Below, piece by piece: positions 9,701-19,475 of a DNA stretch of 64,000 nucleotides. The notes beneath the pieces are model-generated. The model did not search any database, had not been told where the DNA came from, and saw nothing but the letters and a program-made list of their open reading frames with translations. The DNA comes from Hydrangea macrophylla (taxonomy: Eukaryota > Streptophyta > Magnoliopsida > Cornales > Hydrangeaceae), in the NCBI GenBank assembly GCA_033977485.1, contig CM066984.1, forward strand, positions 108,471,691 through 108,535,690, given 5' to 3'. How positions within the stretch are numbered: position 1 is the stretch's first letter; each line of letters begins with the position of its first letter. The translations under genes were made by a program, and so were the position numbers.

Positions 9701-12388
9701 CCCCACATTTGTAAAATTTTCAAGGTGATCCTGTTATTTTACTTAATTATGACAAAATTTACAAATTCCTAGGCCGTCATAAATTTTCTAATCATGTGCA
9801 CAATTTGGGGGGCAAATTGCTACTTTTAGTAATTAAATAAAGCATAAATTTTTTTGCTAGCGTCAGCAAATTTTTTCAGATTAAATAAATCGTAGATTTA
9901 TACAAATGTGAGTCGTTTTTTTAAGATTGTTATCCAAAATATATTGAATGCATATAAATGTATAAGTTTGAAATTTGAAAACGCACAACAAATACGATGA
10001 AATTATCAGAATTGGAAATATATGCAAAAATAGGACAATAGATCGAGTCACGAACTGCGTTCACTATCCTTAAGACCATTATTCCGCAATGGTGCTCACG
10101 GAATTGCGACATTTGTCTCCCAAGATACAACGGTCGTTCATTTTACTATAGAAGCACTGCAAATAGCAAAGTTTCTGCGAACCATACTGATGTTTGTACT
10201 CTTTTTGACATTGACATTGACCTTATGTATGAAACTTTAGTAAAATCATAAAATGAAATGAATGGAGCATGCCGTATATATATATATATATATATAGATG
10301 TCCAAGAGACTATTTGTTAACAGTCACAAATATTCGAATAAAGGTTGTTTGGCGTAATCCATATACTACACTAAAATTCAATTTATCACTCAATTTTCCA
10401 ACAATTTTGTTAGTCCCTTTTTAGTTCATTTGACATGATAGTTTCGGATGAATATTTTTAATTTATTTCAGTTAACTATTTTGAATCTATAAATTATACA
10501 CTATAATATGTTTATGCATGGTATTGTAAATTTATGGTTAAGGGTAAAATTAGTAAGAGTAAATTTGCATTTTTAAGATGTTGTCACAAAGCATATTTGT
10601 GCCTTTAGATGCACTTTTTATTTTGAAAACACCTATCCACCAAACGTTCACTTCTTAAAAGAAAATTCATCTAATAAAATCCATCTTGAAAAGTCCATTC
10701 GTGGAATGGACTTTTATAATGAAAAGTTATGCCACACGGCCCACACCCCACCTTATTAATCAAGGAAAACACTTTAGCGCTTTTCCTTGGGCCCTTTTGG
10801 TGCGGCTCCCTCTCATATAAGTGGGCCCCAAAATTAAAAAGGTGAACTTTTTTTAGATCAACAAACTTTAAACACTAAGACCACTTCTAAGAGGGAACAA
10901 CACCAAAAGTACTCAAGAAAAAGTATGGAAGTTTGTCCCTTTAGATATATGGAAAATGTAGCAAAATAAGGCGAGTAAGATATTGAAATGCCACAAAATA
11001 AAGGAGAGTTGGAATTAGTTTTATAGAAGATTATTGTCATTACCGGAAGTCTTAAATATGATATGGTTGTAAAATCAACAAAATTAAACATAAAAAATGA
11101 TATGGTTTATTAAATTGGTTATATAACTAGTATTCTAAAGATGACATCCTAGAAAAAATATTGACCTAAGAATGTATTCTTATCTTTAATGTTCTGACCA
11201 TGTTAGAGCAAATGGAGATAGCAAAGTCAAAAGAACCAGAAACGTTGTTGAATTGGGATGACTTAATGAAGATGAAATATTCGTGGAATGTAGTCCGTGA
11301 GGTTTTGAGATTGTGCTCCCCATCAGTTGGAACATTCAAAGAGACTATTATTGAATTCACCTATGCTGGATTTACGTTTCCAAAGGGGTTGAAGGTAATG
11401 TATAAATACACAACTTTTACTTATATTTTTTTAAGCAAAAAGTTCTAAAAGATAGTTAAAGAAAAATCACCAAATAGTACAAGGAATTGAAATGCTATTA
11501 TTTACAAAAAGTACAAGGAATTGAAATGTTGTTTTTACTATTTTAATCAAACTTTATTTTCTATTTTTCTCACACTAAACAAGGAAAAACATTTATTTTA
11601 CTCTTTTCTTTTTTCCTTACTTAAATATGTGTATTCTTTTACTCTGTTAGATTCATTAAATTAGTGTGGATAAAAGCACACCAAAAAAGCACATTTTTTA
11701 TCTGGTTTAGTAAGAAAATAGTGTCTTAAGGACGCATAGCCCAAGTGGCAAAGGGCTAGCACTTAGTGCCCTCCTATGTTTCTAGGTTCTATGTTCCCCT
11801 TCACCGATGTAATAAAAAAAAGTAAGAAAATAGTGGAGAGAATAGAAGGAATATAAAAAGGGTGAGGAATAGATTTAAAATTTTGAATCCGGGAAGAAAT
11901 TTCCTATATTTTTTTTGTTTTTTTATTCTTTTGTCTGTGTGGTCGTAGTAAATCTAATAGAATTTCACATCGACTTTATTCAATTACTTTGAAAGGTAAT
12001 ATGAAAACCCTAGAGCATTTGATTTCCTTCCTTTTTTCTTGGTTTTGAAAATTTTCAACTCTGCTATTACTCTTTTTAATGTGCACAGTTACATTGGATT
12101 TCAAGCGCAACACATAAGGACCCAAAGTATTTTCTTAATCCAGAGACGTTCGATCCATCTAGGTTTGATGGAAAGGGACCGACCCCTTTTTCATTCGTTC
12201 CTTTTGGAGGAGGACCTCGAATGTGCCCTGGAAATGAATATGCAAGAGCAGCAATACTTGTTTTCATGCATAATGTAGTGACAAAGTTCAAATGGGAGAA
12301 GCTAATTCCAAACGGGGAAGTCATAAATGGTTCAGTTACAAAGCTCTCCCAAGGATTTCCCATTCGGCTTTATCCTCATGAACCATGA
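3757..12388 (+). CDS. CYP716: Cytochrome P450, CYP716-type
   Basis: Three exons: 3757-4747, 11207-11394 and 12089-12388 (stop TGA), 492 codons, all joins GT-AG with phase kept. CYP716 enzymes are ER-anchored and usually oxidise pentacyclic triterpenes such as beta-amyrin. Seen: a hydrophobic Phe-rich N-terminal anchor (residues 1-27), the [16 protein letters not shown] hinge, [12 protein letters not shown], the K-helix EVLR (362-365), the FDPSRF motif (414-419) and the heme loop [11 protein letters not shown] with Cys439. Odd: the I-helix reads AGFDN (302-306), so the conserved Thr after Asp is Asn306. Length is slightly above the usual 480 or so because of the N-terminus. The first intron is about 6.5 kb of nested transposons, the second carries a SINE. 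The family call is firm; substrate is unknown, and reduced or altered activity is possible. Confidence 0.9.
4905..5250. mobile_element. GC-rich hAT-like remnant in P450 intron 1
   Basis: Strongly GC-rich stretch of repeated GGCCCG and AGCCCGGCCC words starting GTGTCAATTGGGTCGGG. This composition matches the hAT-type elements at 7853 and 34900. I could not find a matching right terminus or target duplication, so it is called a remnant. The Pro/Gly/Arg-rich frames inside are low complexity. Confidence 0.45.
5850..6035. mobile_element. Near-perfect foldback MITE in P450 intron 1
   Basis: Ends TGGAAAATGCTAGA and TCTAGTATTTTCCA are inverted repeats. The arms pair over about 75 bp and share CACAGTGAATCACACAC. 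Flanked by TTTCTTA at 5843-5849 and 6036-6042, a 7-bp (possibly 8-bp) target duplication. Confidence 0.85.
6389..6562. mobile_element. MULE-type foldback MITE (GGGTAATA family)
   Basis: Left end GGGTAATACTTGAGACACA pairs with the reverse complement of the right, GAGTAAAAATTGGGACACA, and similarity continues through the whole arm. A perfect 9-bp duplication TTTTATACT lies at 6380-6388 and 6563-6571, diagnostic of Mutator-like transposition. The core reads TATCTATCTCTCTTCTGTATTAC, a variant of the core in sister copies at 34665, 38118 and 45372. Confidence 0.9.
6860..10396 (-). mobile_element. Degenerate copia-like LTR element in P450 intron 1
   Basis: Direct repeats of roughly 480 bp (about 6860-7347 and 9925-10396) share long stretches such as ACTATAGAAGCACT and ACTACACTAAAAT. 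On the minus strand each starts TGTTGGAAAATT, a classic Ty1/copia LTR start, and the inner border at 7348-7360 is purine-rich on that strand. The internal 2.6 kb has no open frame of note and contains a hAT insertion at 7853-8414. A near-tandem 50-bp duplication is seen at 9580-9660. Boundaries are approximate. Confidence 0.6.
7853..8414. mobile_element. Non-autonomous hAT element
   Basis: Terminal inverted repeats TAGGGGTGTAACTCGGGC and (reverse complement of the right) TAGGGGTGCAACTCGGGC differ at one base. The perfect 8-bp target duplication TCTACAAC at 7845-7852 and 8415-8422 is the hAT signature. The subterminal regions are built of repeated AAGCCCGAGCCCG words and the centre is AT-rich with no open frame. 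Confidence 0.92.
11724..11820 (+). mobile_element. tRNA-derived SINE in P450 intron 2
   Basis: The body starts near TCTTAAGGACGCATAG, has an A-box-like CATAGCCCAAGTGGCAAAG, a weak B-box-like TAGGTTCTATGTTCC and an A-rich 3' tail. The perfect 15-bp duplication AGTAAGAAAATAGTG flanks it (11709-11723, 11821-11835), as for L1-mediated insertion. At 97 bp it is short for a plant SINE. Confidence 0.85.
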
Positions 12389-12570
12389 AGAGCTTCTAAG
12401 CTTCTTACATGTCCATAACGTGTTTGTACTTCTCTGATTTGGTTGGTGTGAAGTTTGAGACATTCTTTTTTTTCATGTATTACCTCGTGCCTGTCAGAGC
12501 GCACTTCAACAGCTTGAGAGTGGTTCTCATTGTAGCTAATAATCAAACTTCTATATATAGGAATGTGTTT

Positions 12571-12576
12571 AATAAA
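12571..12576 (+). terminator. Possible poly(A) signal of the P450 gene
   Basis: AATAAA lies 183 bp after the stop codon. This is a plausible 3' UTR distance, but plant poly(A) signals are loose. Confidence 0.35.
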
Positions 12577-12615
12577 CTTTTATGCTTAGGACGAAGAAAG
12601 CTCATACCTAACCAA

Positions 12616-12728
12616 GTGAGGCATAGCTCAAGTGGCAAACAACTTGGCATTTAGGTCCCTTCCAATGTATTGATTCGAAGTTTGAACCTCTCCCTTCCCC
12701 ATGTCGTAAAAAAAAAAAAAAAAAAAAA
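12616..12728 (+). mobile_element. Second tRNA-derived SINE, downstream of the P450
   Basis: Same family as the copy at 11724: GAGGCATAGCTCAAGTGGCAA (A box) followed by GTTTGAACCTC (B box) and a pure A tail at 12709-12728. No clear flanking duplication was found. It lies about 230 bp past the P450 stop, so it could be in the 3' UTR or the flank. Confidence 0.75.
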
Positions 12729-13154
12729 GTCCCATATGTCGATATAGGAGACTTTTTTACGAGTTATTTTCATATTTTGAACTCGGGACCTCCAAGTCAC
12801 AATGCTGAGAACATCAACTATCCTTAAAGAACATAATTACGACTAGAGAGTTTCTAAATGGTAATTGCATCCATCAATTACTTTATACAAACCTAAAGAT
12901 ACTAAGTTGTTGCACCCTTAGACCCCTATCCTTGACATCCAGATGGTGATGGGTAATTGCAGAGATGAGCGTTTATATAGTAACGTAGTGGACACTATTA
13001 TAGCCTCCAATGTCACTGCTCCGACAAGCTATCCCATTAGCAACATCTATGTTCTAGAGGATGATCGATTGATTGCAGATTGTCAACCTATGCGTGATTG
13101 TTAATTCATCTGAGGAAGACTCCAAATTAATAGTTGCTTCTGATGTGGGCATTT
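12729..13154. other. Spacer with no recognised gene
   Basis: No recognisable gene. A short open stretch at 12950-13102 has coding-like composition but no identifiable product or splice context. Confidence 0.4.
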
Positions 13155-15356
13155 GTTACAACCCTATTTTTGTATACACAATTTTTAGAATTTTATTTTT
13201 GCGTTTTTAATCTTCCTTGGTCAATATGAATTGTGTGTGCCTTAGTGGTACACGTGTATAATTATTATGTATAGAGAGTGTCCATAAAATTTAATTGCTC
13301 ACGAGTGTTTTCACATTGGGTGTTACACTTTTATTAGTTGATAGTGGTTGAAAAAATTATTTAGTTGGTGGTTTTAAATTCTCTATTATTTTGTTTAACC
13401 CAATTTTAAATTGGTTTGAATTGGAATGCGTTAGGAAGGTCTTTAATTAGTTAGGGATATGATTAGGGAAGTTAGGAAGGGGATAACACTATTTAAATGT
13501 GTATGTGAGGCATGAATATACATATGTATATGTACATATATATATATATATATCATGTATGTGTATGTGTCGTGTGTCTGTGTGGGGGTGAGTGTGTCGT
13601 ATGCGTGTTTGTGGTGTGTGTGTGTCGTGTAAGTGTGTGTGGTGTTTATGTTCTTTACCACTTAGAGTTATAACAATATAAAAAGCAAATAAAAGAAAAA
13701 GAAGAAAAGTAAATAGAGAGGTAGAGAGAGAAGAAGAAGAAATATATAGGGTTCTCTTTACTTCATCACTAACCCAACAAGTAGCCCAAAAAAATGGTGA
13801 TTTAAATATATGGGTATATACGTACGTACATATGTGGGTATATATTTGTGCACGTGGAATCGATTGAAGCCATGTCTGTAGTTCATATCGTGTATAATTA
13901 TCGTAAAACATATACATTTATATTTTGAATTTGTAGGCCATGATAGATAAAATAGATAAAATAAAATTTCTTTTTAAAAATAGATAAATCTGTAGGCCAT
14001 GTCTGTAGCCTCCATGTCACGTTCCGCAGTAGCAAAAATAGATAAAATAAAATTTCTTTTTGAACCCGTAGGCCATGATAGTTGAAAGTCACCATATTGT
14101 CCATAACAAAGTCTAATCATCAGAGTAATGAATCAAACCACGTATTAGAAAAAGGTCTAAGGTCGATATATAAAACCAGAGTTTACTACTGACTTATTAC
14201 AAATCATAAGTACTAGCGGAAACATAAACAAAGTATTTCAGCATGCATGCCAACTATAAACATAATATTATTACAGGGTCTCTAAAACATAAACATAAAG
14301 TAACTATGGCACAATTTCAAGTCTTTAACTTGCGTAGTAGTCGTCTCCCACATAACCTCCATTATAGTAGGCTTCTTCTTCATATCCCCTTGCCATGTAT
14401 TCTTCTCATACATACTCATACCCCTGGCCAGCTGAACGTAGAATATCCAGCGGCATAAAACGTCGTCAGCTACGAAAGCTGAATGAATGCAAATACTAAT
14501 AGAGTGTCTCGTCGTTCACGTTCATGAATGCACCAATTTAATATATACTCACTGACATCGTCCCAACCAATCCCAATCCTAATATAGACTCTTGCAGGGG
14601 GGCGAACCAAGGATTTTTGGTCAGCAGGGCCTAAACTATACAGGAGTTCGGGGGCAGCGCCCCCGAGGTGAATTTTTTTAGGTCTACTTATACACAATTA
14701 TGTTTAAAACTGTAAAATTGGTATAATACCCCTAGTTGGGAGTAAATCATGTAATTTTAGGGGGCCTATTTCTAAAACCTGTAATATATTACATATAAAT
14801 CTAGAATTTTCAAAAGTCCAAGGGGCTTGTGTCTAAAACCTACAAAATATTGTATGTAAATATTAAATTTTTAAAAGGCCAGGGGGAGCTTGTGTGAATT
14901 TTAGGAGGGCCTATTTGTAAAATTTGTAAAATATTACATGTAATACTATAATTTTCAAAAGTTCAGGGGGGGCCTGTGCCACTCCTAACCATAACTTAGG
15001 TCCGCCACTGGACTCTTGGGTCCACACCTCGCACATAGCTTTACATCTCATGATACTCAACTCAGACATGTAGTCCCATACTGTCGATCTGTCAAACCCG
15101 ACACGAAGTCCCCTCTTCTAATCAACATATCATTCTGGCCAACATGCCCCAATTCATTTCGGCCATATAACACCCGTACCCGAAAAAAAAAGGTTAATCA
15201 ACATGTTAATATGCATTCATTTATATAATTAGTGTGTATAAAATGGATTAAGGGGGAGGCTTGAACTCGCCTGAGGAAAGTGTTCACTAAAGGACACCAT
15301 TAGAAAAGTCCCCAGTGTGGAGGGACAATTAATGAAGTGAGACCCAGTGATGGGCC
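13155..15356. mobile_element. Degenerate LTR-retrotransposon sequence
   Basis: Begins TGTTACAACCC, an LTR-like start. It holds a TG/TA microsatellite block (13530-13660) and an imperfect direct repeat around GTAGGCCATG (13935-14080). From about 14110 the sequence is in minus orientation relative to related LTR sequence at 26760-27100: the reverse complement at 14466-14485 gives TTCAGCTTTCGTAGCTGACG. It also shares GACACGAAGTCCC with 19554. A hAT insertion sits at 14595-15010 and a solo LTR begins at 15357. Confidence 0.45.
14595..15010. mobile_element. Non-autonomous hAT element
   Basis: Ends CAGGGGGGCGAACC and (reverse complement) CAGTGGCGGACCT are the common plant hAT CAGTGGCGG-type termini. 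The perfect 8-bp duplication GACTCTTG lies at 14587-14594 and 15011-15018. Internal GGGGGC-rich and AATATTACATGTAA-like words repeat three times. No coding frame. Confidence 0.92.
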
Positions 15357-16516
15357 TGTGACGCCCCGCAAAAATAAAGCATATTTCCATTGAAAAATAA
15401 AATGAATTACACTTTGATTTTTTTAAAATAAAAGTACAATATTTATTTAAAACTCCCAATAGTCCCATATTCTTCACAGATCTCCTATATCATCCTTAGC
15501 CTTATCTACCTTCCAAGCTTCGGTTACCGGCACTACCTGCATCTAAAAACCACACCGGGAAGTATACAATATGACATGAATGTCAAAAACTCAAAAGGTA
15601 CAACGAAATCAAATAAAGAGACCAACCACCCAAACCAACCGCTCACACAAAGAGCATCATACTAGGTTCCTCGTGGTCACATAGCAAAGAGTCACCTCAC
15701 CTCACCTCACCCGTCTCCAGTACGTCGGTCCCTGAGGCCTGTTGGACTGTTGGTAGGTGCTCCTTGCTCATGACCCTTTAGTCCCATAGCACTTAGCAAT
15801 AAACACATACTCATTGATTCCAAATGAAAGCACAACATAACTGCAAAAAGAGTACAAATAGAGATAACAAAGAAATACTCCGGAGAATTTAGAAAGCATA
15901 TTGTACACAACCCGGTACCTATAAATGATGTTGAGCAACTCCCAAACACTTCTCTTCTTCTTCTTTATCTAACTTTATCTTAGAAATTCTCTTTGACCTC
16001 TATGAAATTTGGTGTAAAAATAATGAAGCATAGCATCCATATTTATAGGCTAAGCTTCTTGGTGACCAAAATGAATTGGATGGCCACAATTGGTTAGTTT
16101 AGGTTAGGTAATCTATTTGATGGTCAAGATCATTTAGGTTAGCTAGTTTATTTGGTGGTCAAGATCATTTAGATTAGGTAGTCTATTTGATGGTCAAGAT
16201 CATTTACGTTAGGTAGCAACTAAGTATTTTGCTTGGTTCCCAAGTCGGTTGGATTTGAACTAGGTTAGTTAGGATTCAACTAAATATGAAAAGTACTGAA
16301 ACCGATATATCTTCTAAACGGAGATCGAAAAATCTTAACTTCCAACACGAATACCAAATCATTTAATCTCACGCAACTTTTCCCAAAAAAATATATTTTC
16401 AGTTCATGACTTATAAAATTGGAAAAATGACCAAAATACCCCTATGACCAATTTTCGCTAAAATCGCACACGAAGTCTAAATCGTCAATTTAAACATAAA
16501 AACACGGGTTACTACA
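15357..16516 (-). mobile_element. Solo LTR, copy A (minus orientation)
   Basis: On the minus strand it starts TGTAGTAACCCGTG and ends GCGGGGCGTCACA. The perfect 5-bp duplication GGGCC flanks it (15352-15356, 16517-16521), so one recombined LTR remains. It is an inverted, almost identical partner of the LTR at 17647-18553; a shared 80-codon frame differs at only two residues. Copy A has about 250 bp near its minus-strand 3' end that copy B lacks. Confidence 0.92.
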
Positions 16517-17646
16517 GGGCCCGAGTTATGAAATTTGTATTTAATCGGTGACAAGCGGTTGCCGAAAACTTGTAGGAATTACTCCGAAGTAGGATTTGGG
16601 CAAGAATCGTTAAGAAATTTGCTTATTTGGGGTAAAATCTGTAAGAGGTGAGTGACTATAATCTATGGGCTGAATGTATAATTGTGTTTAATATTACAAT
16701 TTATGATGTAGTATGTTGATTATTATGCTATTATGTTGAATTATGTTGGGTAAAGTATGATAGTATAAATTGGAAGTTTAATATGCCTAATCTTGCAAGG
16801 ATTGCCATATTGAGATGATTATGTGATTATGTGTTATGTGGGTTGAAGAAAGCCTTATGTTGGTTCACCGTGAATTTACTCCATAATAAGGAGACGTGGA
16901 AAGCCCAGTCTGTGTAAGGGTACTCACAACTCAATTGTATAAGAGAAGTGTGTGGGTGACGACCCAGCTGTGGAAGGGTATGTGAAAAATGGTGCGAATT
17001 AGAGGTGGTATATGCACATAAGGAAAAAAAAAGTAAGAGCGACGTCACGGTGAATTGATATTTGGTCTTTTGAAGACTTAATGATATGTTAATTGTTGAC
17101 TTGTGCATTGAATATGACATTTACATTCATACATGTGATTAGCTTTACTCACTAAGCGAAAACTTAAACAATTAATATTTTCTGTTGTGGTTATTGAATA
17201 ACCACCGCAGGTACAGAACGGGAAGAGGAGAGGAAATGACCGGCATGTCGAGTCTGGGCTTGGGAGTTATAAATATATGTGTGGTCATGTCCATATGCCT
17301 AGATGTTTTAGTTCCTAATGTAACTTTTGTTGGGAATGCTGAACAACTTATGTTTTGGGTAGTTTTATAGTATGTCATGTCCAAGTTGATGTTGGTTATG
17401 AGTTTTGTAATGTGGGTTGCACTTGTAAACCACAAGTTGTATATATTGGGAAATGATTGGAAATCCAGGTGGAGGGTTATTTTGTTATATGTTAATAGGC
17501 ATGTAGTCATGTTAGCCTTGGTGGAGTTAGAATTCATGCTTTTAGATTTTGGTGGTAAATGGTAAAATTGGGAGAACAAGTTATGTTTAATGCTGCAAAC
17601 TTTCTAATGTGTTGAAACCTTATTTTGAACTTGAGTTGTAAGAGGA
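16517..17646 (+). mobile_element. Host LTR-type sequence, family C1, part 1
   Basis: Homologous to 27990-28650: both carry GGTGAGTGACT, CTTATGTTGGTTCACCGTG, ATTTACTCCATAAT, GCGACGTCACGGTG and TGTGGTTATTGAATAA in the same order. It is the target into which solo LTRs A and B inserted and resumes after 18558. Boundaries of this older LTR were not resolved. Confidence 0.65.
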
Positions 17647-18553
17647 TGTAGTAACCCGTGTTTTCATGTTTAAATTGACAATTTAGACTTCGTGTGCGAT
17701 TTTAGCGAAAATTGGTCACAGGGGTATTTTGGTCATTTTTTCAATTTTATAAGTCATGAATTGAAAATATATTTTTTTGGAAAAAGTTGTGTGAGATTAA
17801 ATAATTTGGTATTCGTGTTTGAAGTTATGATTTTTCGATCTCCGTTTAGAAGATATATCAGTTTCAGTATTTTTCACATTTAGTTGAATCCTAACTAACC
17901 TAGTTCAAATCCAACCGACTTGGGAACCAAGCAAAATACTTAGTTGCTACCTAACCTAAATGATCTTGACCATCAAATAGACTACCTAATCTAAATGATC
18001 TTGACCATCAAATAGATTACCTAACCTAAACTAACCCATTGTGGCCATACAATTCATTTTGGTCACCAAGAAGCTTAGCCTATAAATATGGTTGCTATGC
18101 TTCATTATTTTTACACCAAATTTCATAGAGGTCAAAGAGAATTTCTAAGATAAAGTTAGATAAAGAAGAAGAAGAGAAGTGTTTGGGAGTTGCTCAACAT
18201 CATTTATAGGTACCGGGTTGTGTACAATATGCTTTCTAAATTCTCTGGAGTATTTCTTTGTTATCTCTATTTGTACTCTTTTAGCAGTTATGTTGTGCTT
18301 TCATTTGGAATCAATGAGTATGTGTTTATTGCTAAGTGCTATGGGACTAAAGGGTCATGAGCAAGGAGCACCTACCAACAGTCCAACAGGCCTCAGGGAC
18401 CGACGTACTGGAGACGGGTGAGGTGAGGTGAGGTGAGGTGAGGTGAGGTGACTCTTTGCTATGTGACCACGAGGAACCTAGTATGATGCTCTTTGTGTGA
18501 GCGGTTGGTTTGGGTGAGGTTGTATTTTGGTTGAGGTTTTGCGGGGCGTCACA
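17647..18553 (+). mobile_element. Solo LTR, copy B (plus orientation)
   Basis: Starts TGTAGTAACCCGTG, ends GCGGGGCGTCACA, with the perfect 5-bp duplication GAGGA (17642-17646, 18554-18558). It contains a GGTGA microsatellite (18419-18450), longer than in copy A. A 24-bp word (18516-18539) recurs just outside the LTR (18557-18580). Confidence 0.92.
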
Positions 18554-18558
18554 GAGGA

Positions 18559-19475
18559 GGTTGTATTTTGGTTGAGGTTTGCTGTAGAACCCATGAATCT
18601 TGTTTAAAAACTTGTTCCTCACCTTCTTTGAGTATTTCAAATGTTAGGAGAATGTTTGGATTTCATTTGAAACCTTTATGGAAGGATTTTGTATGGTTTA
18701 ATCAAGTTTGACAGAATTTTACTTATTCTAAGAAACAACTTTTAATGCTTAAAGATGTTGCTTGAAACTCATTAGTATGTTGGAAGCATTTACCATTTAA
18801 TTTAAGTTACGTTGTGAGCATTTGAACTCATGTTGAGTCAAGAGTTTATGAGGAAATGCAAGTTTGTACTTTCAAATAGTTTTTCATGGATTTTGATGTT
18901 TGAGGGAACTTGTAACTATTTAGAAATGAGTTCTAGAGATTCATTTGAAGTTTAGTTGGGTTTTGGTAGCAAACTTTATGCTTTGGGATTGATTTAAAAC
19001 TTGCAAACTATAGTTTTTAGCAGCAAGTGTTTGGCAGCAACAAAATGTGTTTCTGCAGAAAGTTAGATTGAGCAAACTCTGGTTAGATTGAGCGAACTCT
19101 GGGCAGAATTTTTTCTGCAGAAGTTGGATTGAGCACAAAATACTTGTGCTTGAGCTAACTCTTGGCAGGATGCTTGAACAATTTGGGCATACTCAAATTC
19201 AAAATTTAAGTGATCATAACTTGGTCTAGGGAGTTCGTAATCACGCGGCATTTTCAACGTTGAAATCCTCATTTGAAAAGCTATCTTTTGAGATTGTATC
19301 CCGATAAAAATCTTAAATGACCATTTTACCCTTGGGATTAATTACATACAAATGAGTTTTATTAGTGGTCTAAAAGAGAGTTTAAACTTGATTTATGCTA
19401 CATCCATTGGGAACGTGCCTTGGTGGCATAGTTATACGTGTCCTAATCTACCCTAAGCAAATTGGGGTATGATAG
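18559..19475 (+). mobile_element. Host LTR-type sequence, family C1, part 2
   Basis: Continues the older LTR. ATAACTTGGTCTAGG, CATTTTACCCTTGGG, GTGCCTTGGTGGCAT and the end TTGGGGTATGA parallel 31695-31947. A small tandem GATTGAGCRAACTCTGG repeat (19072-19105) precedes ATAACTTGG, at the place where the C2 copy has a different motif array. Confidence 0.6.

Noticed and set aside
12039..12363. Open frames 12039-12278 (+) and 12076-12363 (-) as genes
   Set aside because: They are shadows of P450 exon 3, whose true frame contains the heme motif.
15707..18421. Identical 80-codon frames at 15707-15949 (-) and 18179-18421 (+) as a duplicated gene
   Set aside because: Both lie inside solo LTRs with their own target duplications; similarity extends evenly outside the frame.
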